The notes beneath the pieces were generated by a model, which saw nothing but the letters and a program-made list of their open reading frames with translations, searched no databases and had not been told where the DNA came from. A program made the translations under genes and the position numbers. A stretch of DNA of 64,000 nt from Fidelibacterota bacterium (GTDB lineage Bacteria > Fidelibacterota > Marinisomatia > Marinisomatales > TCS55), in the NCBI GenBank assembly GCA_004124385.1, contig SCKN01000001.1:62001-126000 (forward strand), in the 5' to 3' direction. Of this stretch, positions 36,411 through 46,900 are shown piece by piece; the first letter of the stretch is position 1, and the number at the start of each line of letters is the position of its first letter.

Positions 36411-39206
36411 ATGAATATTATTTCTACCAACGTTTATGTAGGGCCAAATGTGTACGCTCGATTTCCAGTCATTCGACATGTTTTGGATCTTGGAATTTTG
36501 GAGGATTGGCCAACAGCAAAATTAGGGAAGCAATATATAGAAAGTCTAATTGAACGATTGCCTGGGTTGTCCGAACACGGCTGTTCTTATGAAACTTCAG
36601 GCGGTTTTATTCGCCGCCTCAAAGAAGATGAAGGGACTTGGTTGGGTCATGTTATGGAACATGTTGCTATCGAGTTACAGAATATTACCGGATCAAAAGT
36701 GACCTTTGGAAAAACACGTTCAACGGATATCAAAGGTCAATATAATATGGTATTTCAGTATGTTCAGCGCGATGTGGGAATTGCGGCAAGTAGATTAGCT
36801 CAACAAATATTACTAGATCTTTTACCTGAAGATTTAAAAAGTAAAATCAGCAATGTCAGTTCTGATTTCAATTTTGAGAATGAACGAGATGATTTTATCC
36901 GTTTGGCTCATCGATTTGAGTATGGACCCAGTACTGCATCTTTACTTGATGCAGCTAAAGAACGTGATATTCCTGCTATGCGCTTGAACCAATATAGTTT
37001 GGTACAATTTGGTCAGGGAAAATATCAGAAACGGATTCAAGCCACTATTACAAGTGAAACAAAACATATAGCTGTTGAGATCGCCAGTGATAAAGATGAT
37101 ACAAATACACTCTTAAATGATTTGGGCATACCGGTGCCTATTCAGAAGTTAGTTTATAACGATAATGCAGCAGTTCGAATGGCAAACCATATTGGCTATC
37201 CTGTTGTTTTGAAACCGCTAAATGCAAATCACGGGCGTGGCGTTACCATCAACTTGACAGAAGATGATCAAGTTCGCAAAGCATTTAAAATTGCTCGTGA
37301 ACGCGGGTCATCCAGAGGTGTGTTAGTGGAAAGTTTTATAACAGGTTTGGATCATCGTATGTTGGTCGTAGATGGAAAACTCATTGCAGTTGCTAAGCGC
37401 GTTCCGGGTCATGTAGTTGGAGATGGAAAACATTCAATCCAAGAATTGATCAATATTGTCAATTCAGATCCCAATCGCGGAATTGGTCATGAAAAGGTAT
37501 TGACTAAAATCCAAGTTGATCACCAAGCAGAACGATTAATGAAAGCCAAGGGTTATGAATTATCGACTGTGCTAAAAAAAGATGAAAAATTATTTTTACG
37601 TTCCACAGCTAATTTATCTACGGGTGGAACATCTATCGATATGACGGATGTGGTTCATCCAGATAACCGTTCCATGGCAGAAAGAGCCGTAAAAGCAATT
37701 GGATTAGATGTGGGTGGGGTTGATTTTTTGACCGATGATATAACTCGATCATATCGAGAAATTGGTGGTGCTATTGTGGAAGTGAATGCCGCACCCGGTT
37801 TTAGAATGCACGTTGCACCAAGTGAGGGTGAACCCCGAGATGTAGCTGGACCAGTCATGGATATGTTATTTCCAAATGCATCACCAAGCAGAATTCTAAT
37901 TGCAGCCATAACCGGGACAAATGGTAAAACCACGACAACTCGAATGTTAGCTCATATTATGAAAACAGCTGGGCATACAGTAGGATTTACAACAACTGAT
38001 GGAGTTTATATTGATGGTCATCTTACTATGAAAGGTGATATGACCGGACCCAAGAGTGCGCAAATGGTATTACGTGATCCGGATGTGGATGTGGCTGTTC
38101 TCGAGACTGCCCGAGGCGGAATTGTTCGCAGTGGTCTCGGATATGAACGTAGTAATGTAGCCGCATGTTTAAATGTTTCATCTGACCATCTGGGTTTGAG
38201 GGGCATTGATACTTTAGAACAATTAGCTGAAGTAAAACGAGTGGTAGTTGAAACTGCGACAGATACAGCCGTTTTGAATGCGGATGATGAATATTGCTTA
38301 CGTATGGCTGATTATACGAAAGCAGAGCATCTTTGTTACATTACGATGAATCCGGGACATGAGTTAGTAAAACAGCATATCCAAGCGGGTGGCAAAGCAG
38401 TCGTTCTTGAAAAAGGTATTAATGGTGATATGATCACATTCTATGCTAATGGTGCACATATACCCTTGATATGGACGCATCTTATTCCGGCAACCTTGGA
38501 AGGAAAAGCTGTGCATAATGTACAAAATGCCATGTTTGCAGCTGCTCTAGCATATAATATGAATAAGGAATTGGATGATATTCGCCATGGTTTGCAGACC
38601 TTTACCCAAACATTTTTTCAAGCACCGGGTAAAATGAATATTTTTGAAGAGCATCCTTTTAAAGTTATGTTGGATTATGCTCATAATCCTGCTGCCGTTC
38701 GAGCCATATCTGAATTATGCAGTAAGCTGGAAGTGAGCGGAAAGCGTATTGCTGTTATTTCCGCCCCTGGAGATCGCAGGGATGAAGATATAAAAGAAAT
38801 CGCTGCAATAGCTGCACCTTACTTTGATCATTTTATTTGTAAAGCAGACGATAATCGTAGAGGAAGAGGGGAAGATGAAATACCTCAACTTCAGAAAAAT
38901 TCCTTAATCGATAATGGTATTGATAAATCAAAGATTAATATTATTGCTGATGAATCCTATGCAGTAGATGCAGGGCTAAAAATGGCTGAAGAAGGTGATT
39001 TGCTTTTAATACTCGGTGATGATATAACAAGATGTTGGAAACAAATAGTCCATTTTAATGCAGAGAATACGGTACCCGCAACAACGCCAACTAAAGGACA
39101 TACAAGTAATTCAGCAATTGAGGATTATCAATTTGAAATTGAAGAAGGTCAAAAAATTATCCAAGATGAACGCGGTGTACGTCTTGCCAAAGAAGAATCT
39201 GACTAA
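36411..39206 (+). CDS. cphA: Cyanophycin synthetase
   Basis: Builds multi-L-arginyl-poly-L-aspartate, a nitrogen and carbon store, using two ATP per Asp-Arg unit. 931 residues: N-terminal domain with the HVMEHVAIELQ motif; ATP-grasp domain from about 210 to 480 (VVLKPLNANHGRGVTINL, EVNAAPGFRMH) that adds Asp; Mur ligase domain with P-loop GTNGKTTTT (502-510), LETARGGIVRSGLGYE and DYAHNPAAV that adds Arg. The C-terminus is some 40-60 residues longer than usual cyanobacterial forms and ends in a charged tail. Its stop overlaps the next Mur ligase start. Confidence 0.95.
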   Translation: MNIISTNVYVGPNVYARFPVIRHVLDLGILEDWPTAKLGKQYIESLIERLPGLSEHGCSYETSGGFIRRLKEDEGTWLGHVMEHVAIELQNITGSKVTFGKTRSTDIKGQYNMVFQYVQRDVGIAASRLAQQILLDLLPEDLKSKISNVSSDFNFENERDDFIRLAHRFEYGPSTASLLDAAKERDIPAMRLNQYSLVQFGQGKYQKRIQATITSETKHIAVEIASDKDDTNTLLNDLGIPVPIQKLVYNDNAAVRMANHIGYPVVLKPLNANHGRGVTINLTEDDQVRKAFKIARERGSSRGVLVESFITGLDHRMLVVDGKLIAVAKRVPGHVVGDGKHSIQELINIVNSDPNRGIGHEKVLTKIQVDHQAERLMKAKGYELSTVLKKDEKLFLRSTANLSTGGTSIDMTDVVHPDNRSMAERAVKAIGLDVGGVDFLTDDITRSYREIGGAIVEVNAAPGFRMHVAPSEGEPRDVAGPVMDMLFPNASPSRILIAAITGTNGKTTTTRMLAHIMKTAGHTVGFTTTDGVYIDGHLTMKGDMTGPKSAQMVLRDPDVDVAVLETARGGIVRSGLGYERSNVAACLNVSSDHLGLRGIDTLEQLAEVKRVVVETATDTAVLNADDEYCLRMADYTKAEHLCYITMNPGHELVKQHIQAGGKAVVLEKGINGDMITFYANGAHIPLIWTHLIPATLEGKAVHNVQNAMFAAALAYNMNKELDDIRHGLQTFTQTFFQAPGKMNIFEEHPFKVMLDYAHNPAAVRAISELCSKLEVSGKRIAVISAPGDRRDEDIKEIAAIAAPYFDHFICKADDNRRGRGEDEIPQLQKNSLIDNGIDKSKINIIADESYAVDAGLKMAEEGDLLLILGDDITRCWKQIVHFNAENTVPATTPTKGHTSNSAIEDYQFEIEEGQKIIQDERGVRLAKEESD

Positions 39207-40891
39207 TGAAAATTGTTGATACTCGTCGCATTACAGGGCCGAGTTTATTTACAGATGTTTCCGGCGCAATGCTGGATATTGATATTCCCAATTTCCGCCA
39301 TGATGATTTTCTTCAGGTGTGGGGACAGACCGTTCAATACGTTTTAAATGGCGTTGGTTGGAGTAAAGAGTTAACAAAAACAAGATGCTATAATGACGGC
39401 ATAAGCTTATTTATTTCCGCTCCTATTGATGCTCTATATGCAGCATGTGCTGTCAATGAAATTGTTTTTGATTTAACACTTTTAGTATTAAATGGGGGAG
39501 AGCTTTTTCTAAATCCAGACAAGTATGCAGAATTAAAAAAAGAAATCGCTGATGAGTTGAATCCTGATTTAATCGAATTAAATAATGCGGCTGAATCACG
39601 AAATGTTCGTTTTTTGCAATCGGATGATATTGTTTCTGTCGGAACAGGTACAGGATCTCACCAATTTTCAGTAGACACTATTCCCACTTCTGATTCAATA
39701 GATTGGGAAAATGTCCATGATGTGAGAGTCGTTCTTATTACAGGAACGAATGGTAAATCAACCACAGTTAGATTACTGGAATCGATGATGACTCAAGCAG
39801 GAATAAAGACCGGCGCATCGTCAACGGATGGAATACGCGTCAATATGGTAACGGTTGAAGCGGGAGATTATTCTGGTCCGGAAGGAGCACGGGCAACATT
39901 ACGGAATAACGAAGTTGAAACTGCTATACTCGAAGTTGCGCGAGGAGGAATGCTTCGTAGAGGGTTGCCAGTAATGAATGCGCAAGCTGCTATTATTACA
40001 AATGTAGCTGAAGATCATTTTGGTGATTATGGTGTGAATTCATTGGACGATATGGTTGCAACTAAATTTGTAATAGACCAAGGATTAGCAGAAGATGGTA
40101 TTTTGGTCTTGAATGCTGATGATATTAAAATAGTAAAGTATGCCCAATATATTACTCATGAAATATGTTGGTTTAGTCTAGATTCATCGAATCAAACTGT
40201 TGTAGAGCATATTAAAAAGGGTAATAGAGCATGTATTCTAGAGGATGATAAAATTGTTTATTACAGAAATGGAAAAAAAATCATTTTGATTGATTATCAT
40301 CAAATCCCATTAACGATGAATGGAGCAGCCGTTTATAATATTTCAAATTCATTGGGTGCAGTCGCATTGGCAAAATCTTTGGATATTGAGGATGAACATA
40401 TTATAAATAGTTTAAGTGAATTTGGTAATTCAAATGATGATAATCCGGGACGAGCGAATATTTACTATAAAAATGGAATGACAATATTATTGGATTTTGC
40501 TCACAATCCCCACGGCATGGATGCTTTAGCAAAACTCGTAAATAATATATCTGCAAACCGAAAAATATTGATGATTGGCCAAGTGGGTGATCGTAGTAAT
40601 GAAGATATAGATAATCTTGTTAATTCTGCTGCAAAAATTAATCCTGACAAAGTTATCATTTCAGAAATTGTTAATCGTTTAAGAGGTCGAGAAGTGGGTG
40701 AAATCCCCGCTTTAATAACTCAAAGTTTTAAAAATAATGATATATCTGAAGATGCAATGATATATAGTGATGATATGTTGGCAGGAGTAAAGAAATCTCT
40801 GGAGATTGCTGAAGAAGGTGACTTATTGGTTTTATTATGCTTGGATCAAAAGAAAGAAATTCTTCAATTTATAAAAAATGAAATAGATTAA
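39206..40891 (+). CDS. CphA-like Mur ligase without ATP-grasp domain
   Basis: 561 residues. The N-terminal 150 or so form a domain I cannot name (ITGPSLFTDVSGAMLD, IDALYAACAVNEIVFDL). From about 170 it is a Mur ligase close to the second half of cyanophycin synthetase: P-loop TGTNGKSTTVR (Lys184), LEVARGGMLRRGLP, DFAHNPHGMDALAK and VGDRSNEDI. Its start overlaps the cphA stop by one base (TAATGA), so the two are co-translated. It cannot make the polymer alone, as no Asp-adding ATP-grasp domain is present. It may modify the polymer, add a different residue, or assist CphA. Active-site motifs look intact. Confidence 0.85.
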   Translation: MKIVDTRRITGPSLFTDVSGAMLDIDIPNFRHDDFLQVWGQTVQYVLNGVGWSKELTKTRCYNDGISLFISAPIDALYAACAVNEIVFDLTLLVLNGGELFLNPDKYAELKKEIADELNPDLIELNNAAESRNVRFLQSDDIVSVGTGTGSHQFSVDTIPTSDSIDWENVHDVRVVLITGTNGKSTTVRLLESMMTQAGIKTGASSTDGIRVNMVTVEAGDYSGPEGARATLRNNEVETAILEVARGGMLRRGLPVMNAQAAIITNVAEDHFGDYGVNSLDDMVATKFVIDQGLAEDGILVLNADDIKIVKYAQYITHEICWFSLDSSNQTVVEHIKKGNRACILEDDKIVYYRNGKKIILIDYHQIPLTMNGAAVYNISNSLGAVALAKSLDIEDEHIINSLSEFGNSNDDNPGRANIYYKNGMTILLDFAHNPHGMDALAKLVNNISANRKILMIGQVGDRSNEDIDNLVNSAAKINPDKVIISEIVNRLRGREVGEIPALITQSFKNNDISEDAMIYSDDMLAGVKKSLEIAEEGDLLVLLCLDQKKEILQFIKNEID

Positions 40892-40935
40892 ACTCTCCGT
40901 TTCCTCTGGAAGACAATTAAACTAAATTTAGGGCT

Positions 40936-43900
40936 ATGAAGCGTGCCCTCTCTGTCTTCTCCGTACTGCTTATTGTCCTCATTGCGTCCGCTTCTACTGT
41001 ATCAACACGTTACTATTTAACCGATTTAGACTTTATCAGTGATCAACCGGTCCCCGAATCAGCTACTCGATTTAAACCCCATATCAGCGCTGATTATGAT
41101 GAATATAATCATATTATTAAAAAGCTGAATATTGATCGTAAGGGTGAGATAAATCAAACAGAAATCTATTCTTACGACTCTCTAGGCGATTTACGAAGTA
41201 AAGATATTTATTTATCAGTAAATGAACTTGATCAGCAAGTGTTGTTTGGTATGGAGTCTAAAGCAGTTGATTATATTGAATATGTTTATGGTGTCGATAC
41301 TGTCAAAGATTGGACGGATCGATTTTCTATTCTGGACTATAATGATCTGATTCAATTAACCAACCACGCTTTTTTTGATGTAAATGCATTTCAATATGGT
41401 AATGCACATTATGAATATGATTCTCTGGGTTATTTGTCAAAAGAAGAGTGGATTCGCCAACCATCTGGTAAAACGATGCGTTGGTGGAATCATTATTTTG
41501 ACCCAGCAACAAACCTTACTCGCATTATGGAATATGACTCCAATGGTGTGTTGGTGCAGGATTTTCGCTTAAGTCCTGATAGCACCGAGTCAATCTTCTG
41601 GTTTACCGACTTGAATGATTCTACATATGTAAATCAAACCAACATGTCTTTCAAGAATGGGAGTTATTTGAAATGGGGGAAAGTAATTTGGTATAGACTG
41701 GATGTTTCTGGTGCATATGTTGATTCTGTCCAATTCAATTTGTCAAAGAGATTTTTGCAAAAAGGCAGTTTCGAAACCAATATGGGTCTCGATTCTGCAT
41801 TGGTAGACAGTGCGATGTACGACATTGTTTTTAAAGGTAAGGGTAAGAGTGGTTATGATGCTACACAACGAAAAATATTGGGTGTTACATTTGATATTTC
41901 ACCGCCCATTATGGACTTATTTGCCAAGCCGTTTATTAATGAGCCTAAAATTTCTTATGATCAATCTGAAGATCTAGCTGCAGCAAGAATTGAGTGGCAC
42001 GCAATTCATGATTCTTCATCAATAATTTCAGTAGAATTTGATTCAAGTGATTTGTCGATGTTTGGAGGAGGATTGTTTAAACCGCTAAATCAAGTGGATT
42101 TACAGGATAGTATTTTTTACAGAGTTGAAATTTATGGAATAGATTTTGCTGGTAATATTTCATTTCCGGCAATTATTGATTCAATAATGTTTGATATTAC
42201 TCTTCCTGGGGTTGAGGTCATTTCACCGCTTCATTCTGAATATAGAAATTTTACTACAATTGATTGGACAATTGATGAGCCCATCCAATCTTGGAAAATG
42301 GATGTCAAATCCATTGCCGGTAAACCAGATTATTATGCTCCTCATTCATTTCAAAGCGATTCTTCATTGTTTATGGATGTTTCAATGTTCAAAGAATTAT
42401 CTGATGAATTTCAACTGAATGATGGCACTGTGTACCGTTTTGAATTGTCTGTCATAGATCGTGCCGGAAACACTTCGACGGTCTTTGAAGTAGATTCAGT
42501 TACTTACGACATAACTCCGCCGCTATTGACAACAATATACCCGGCAACTGGAGATTCAATTAATATAACCACAGTATCTTACTCTATAAATGAACCGTTG
42601 CGAGCTGGTGAATTCCGCTGGGAGCAGACAGAGGGCACCATGGATTCATCAGCTCCACATATTATTCCTTTGATTGGGGAGGAATTACATAGCGGAGATC
42701 ATATTCAAATACAATTGAATAACCAATCAGACTTGAAAGATGGTTCAGTATATACATTATTGTTTGCAGGTATGGATCGTGCGGGCAATGTCGGGGAATT
42801 TTTACCAAACACTGATATACTTTTTGATGCTATGCCGCCAGAGTTTACAGACATTATGCCTTATACTAATTCCGCATTGAACCATCAGCATATTTCTTAT
42901 ACTCTATCAGAAAAAGTAAATACTGGTTCCATAACATGGTCATGGATAGGTGGGGTAATAGATAATGCGGCACCCCACAGGTCTCAATTCTTAAATGCAG
43001 AATATGAGGGAGGTGTGCATGATTCACTTTTATTATCCATGAATCCACCGCTTGTAGATGGTGGTATTTATAATTTGGAATTCAATGCTTCCGATCGGGC
43101 AGGTAATATTGCAGAAACATATTACATCGAAAATGTTTTATATGATTTTACTAGCCCAGTCATGTTTTTATCTTATCCATCAGCAATGTCTTTTTTGCCC
43201 AATAAAATTTTTCAATACACTTTGTCTGAAAATATTGAAGAAGGGGAATTTTTATTAGAAAGAAAAGGTGGAAAAGAGGACCCTAAATCACCCTACATTA
43301 TTCGACTAACGACAAAAGAAAAGTCTGGTGGGATACATGATAATGTGCAATTACTTTTCATGCCTGATGTTGTAGAAGGATCTATATATAAATTATCATT
43401 CAAAGGGTTTGACAGAGCAGGGAATTACACTTTCCCGATAACTTTACCTGGGATACAATATGATTTCAGAATGCCTGAATTAACTCTATTAAGCCTTCCT
43501 GACAGTACGGACATTAACTATTTATTTATCAGTTATGATTTAAGTGAAATCTTAAAAGAAGCCGATATTACTTGGGAGCGTACAGGGGGCGCAGTTGATT
43601 CAAAACACATACATAAACAATCATTATTAGACAACGAGATGCTTGCCGGTGTTCATATTAAAACACACATTTTCAATACGCCCAATTTAACAGATGGTTC
43701 TGTCTATTCTATTTCTATTTCAGGAAAAGATAGAGCTGGTAATGAATCCAATATCTCCATAGCACGAAAGATTCGATACGACATTACTGCACCTGAAATT
43801 GAGATGAGCTTTCCCTTTGATAGAACGTATATCTCTACACCGGCAATATCCTACAGCTTAAATGAAAAACTCTCCCAAGGAAAAATAATATATAATCATA

Positions 43901-46900
43901 TGGGTGGAGCATCCGACCCGAATGCTCCATACGAATATGCTATGGATTTTGGGCTACGCCAGAAAAGAGAGCATAGAAATATATTTATGGATGACGGTCC
44001 GGATCTAATGGAAGGGGGTGTATATTCTATTTCAATCACAGGCAGAGACCGAGCAGGAAACGAGGCAGAAGTGGCGAGTGTTTCTGGTGTTATCTATGAT
44101 GCAACGTCACCGAAATTAACGATTCAAACACCAGATTCTACTTTGGCAGTTAATCATAATCGTATCCGGTTTTCAAAAAATGAAGACTTGGCCAGTGGTA
44201 CTATAACATGGAGTGGTACAGGGGGAAAGTCGGACCCGTCTGCTCCATATAGAATTAATTTAACTGATATTGAATTGATAAAAGGTGTGAGTGAAAATTA
44301 TACTCTTTCAAACACTCCTCAACTGATGGATGGAGCGATTTATGACATTTCATTTAGTGGAATTGATTATGCCGGGAACGAAAGTGAAAATATGGTTATG
44401 TCAGGAGTTTTATATGATATTTCTCCACCATTATTGAAAATCGTATTCCCCGGAAATAATCATTTTACAAATGGATCGGAACTGACATTTTTTCAATCAG
44501 AAGATTTAGATTTTGGCCAAATTATATGGGATGGTATTGGCGAAGATGATGAATTGTTATCAACTCATTGGGAATTAAATAAAGAGGCAAAAAAGACCGG
44601 TGAACATGAATTGAATAATTACTATGAACCATTACTAGTTGATGGGGGAGATTACAGTATTCAATTTGAAGGTAGAGATCCTGCTGGTAATGAAGCGCAA
44701 CCTGTAAAAATTATCCATTATAATGTAGATCGAACATCGCCTATTTTTTCTAATCTACAACCAGCGAATGAATCATATGTAAATCTGGATTATTTAGGAT
44801 ATATGATAAGTGAAAATATTGAAAGTGGAATAGTCGTATTTTCTAGTAAAAATGATAAAAAGAGGGTTCCTTTATTTCAAAATGAATTATTAGAGGGGAT
44901 GCATCCATTAGGTAGATTGAATTTGCAAGAACAGTTAATAGACGGAGAAGTCTACAAGGTTGAATTTTACGGAATTGATTTTGCGGAAAATGAATCAGAT
45001 ACGGTTTTAATACATGAATTAACATACGATATTTCACCACCTATTCTAATAGTTCAATCTCCTGAATCAAATTCACATATAAATAAAACTGTCATTAATC
45101 TATCAATCGATGAACAATTGTTGTATGGACGTATGATATGGGAGCCTGACGTTGGCACTTTAGTAATGGATAGTTTAATAACAAGCCATATTCAGCCAGG
45201 AGAACATAGAGTAGAATATGAGATGAATTTGGATGAGCAAATCCCGTATAGCATTTATATCGAAGGAACTGACTTGGCGGGTAATTCAAGCAAATCTGAA
45301 TCCATATTAAATGTATTGTACGATATCACGCCTCCACAAATTGCAATTCAATCACCAATGACTGATGATGTTGTAAACCATAAAAGAGTAAGTTACAGCA
45401 TGAACGAAAATTTATTATCTGCTAAAATGGTTTGGCAGGATATTAGCCAAATAGATCCAAAACCGGTTCATGAGTCGGAATTAAAGGATGATGAACGACT
45501 AATGGGAATATATAATAATGTAGAACTAACAAGAATTCCAGGGTTATTTGATGGCGCTCAATATATGTTGAGACTTGAGGGGGTAGATTTGGCTGGAAAC
45601 ACTGCCAATACTGAAGATTTTCCCACTTTCAAATATGATATAACACCTCCTAAATTCACACAATTAGCACCTTCATCAGGCTCTTTAATAAATGAAGTCA
45701 ATATTGATTTCACTAATAGCGAGGATATGTTAAACGGAAAAATAAGTTTTACTCAAGTTGCAGGAGTTGATGATCCCGAAAGTCCTCATATTGTAAACCT
45801 TGTTGGCAGTCGATTGAATAAAGGCACGCGAGGCGGGAGATTACCAGAATCAATTATTACTTTAATGAATGGATCTGTATATAATGTGGAATTTTTTGGA
45901 GTAGATTTCGCAGGAAATGTTTCAAAAGAAACTCGTTTGGATAGTATACGTTTCGATAATGAGCCTCCCGTAGTATTTTTGAAATCCCCTTCATCAAATA
46001 GTTACACAAATTCGTTGGCTATAGATTATTTAATCAGTGAAGATCTATCTGAAGGAATATTAAAAATAAAAATAAAAGGTGAAAAAGAGATAAGTATTGA
46101 ATTAAATGAATCATATCGAAAAGCAGGTGATTATTCTCAATTTTTGCCAAAGGAATTGCTAGATCTAGAAGATGGAATCGAAATGAATATTACTTTAACA
46201 GGTAAAGATGCCGCAGGGAATATCTCTTTACCCCATAGAATAGAAAATGTTAAATATGATACAACTCACCCAATCATTTCAATTATTGAACCTATTACGG
46301 ATGCAGCTGTAAAACAGTCTATTATATCGCTAAATATCAGTGAAGACTTATCTGAAGGATTTTTGATCGCTACACAAACGGGTGGAGTTTTTGACAGTCG
46401 GTCTCCACATAGAGTTCCATTGCTACTTCAAGAAATAAAATTAGGTGAATATGAAGATGTTTTATTTACGAATAGCCCCAGATTGCAAAATGGATCTATT
46501 TATACGTTTGAATTTTCCGGGAAAGATTTTGCGGGTAATGAAGCAAAATCTTCAAAAGTTACAAACGTTTTATTTGACAACGAGCCACCAGTTGTATCTT
46601 TAAGTAAACCGATAGATTCAGAGCAAATTAAAACAACAGAAATCAGCTTTGTGTTTTCTGATAATTTGTCCAGTGGTTTAGTTACGTTTGAACAAACCGG
46701 TGGTACTACTGATTTGTCTTCACCACATGTTGTTGAACTCACTGGTTCACAATTGAAACAAGGTCCCCAATTAAATATTGATATGAAATTGATAGATATT
46801 TTAGCCGATGGTGCTCGCTATAAAATTTCTATTCAAGGAGTAGATAGAGCCGGTAATGAATCTCAAATCACTTCTGTAAAGGATGTTTTATTTGACGTAC

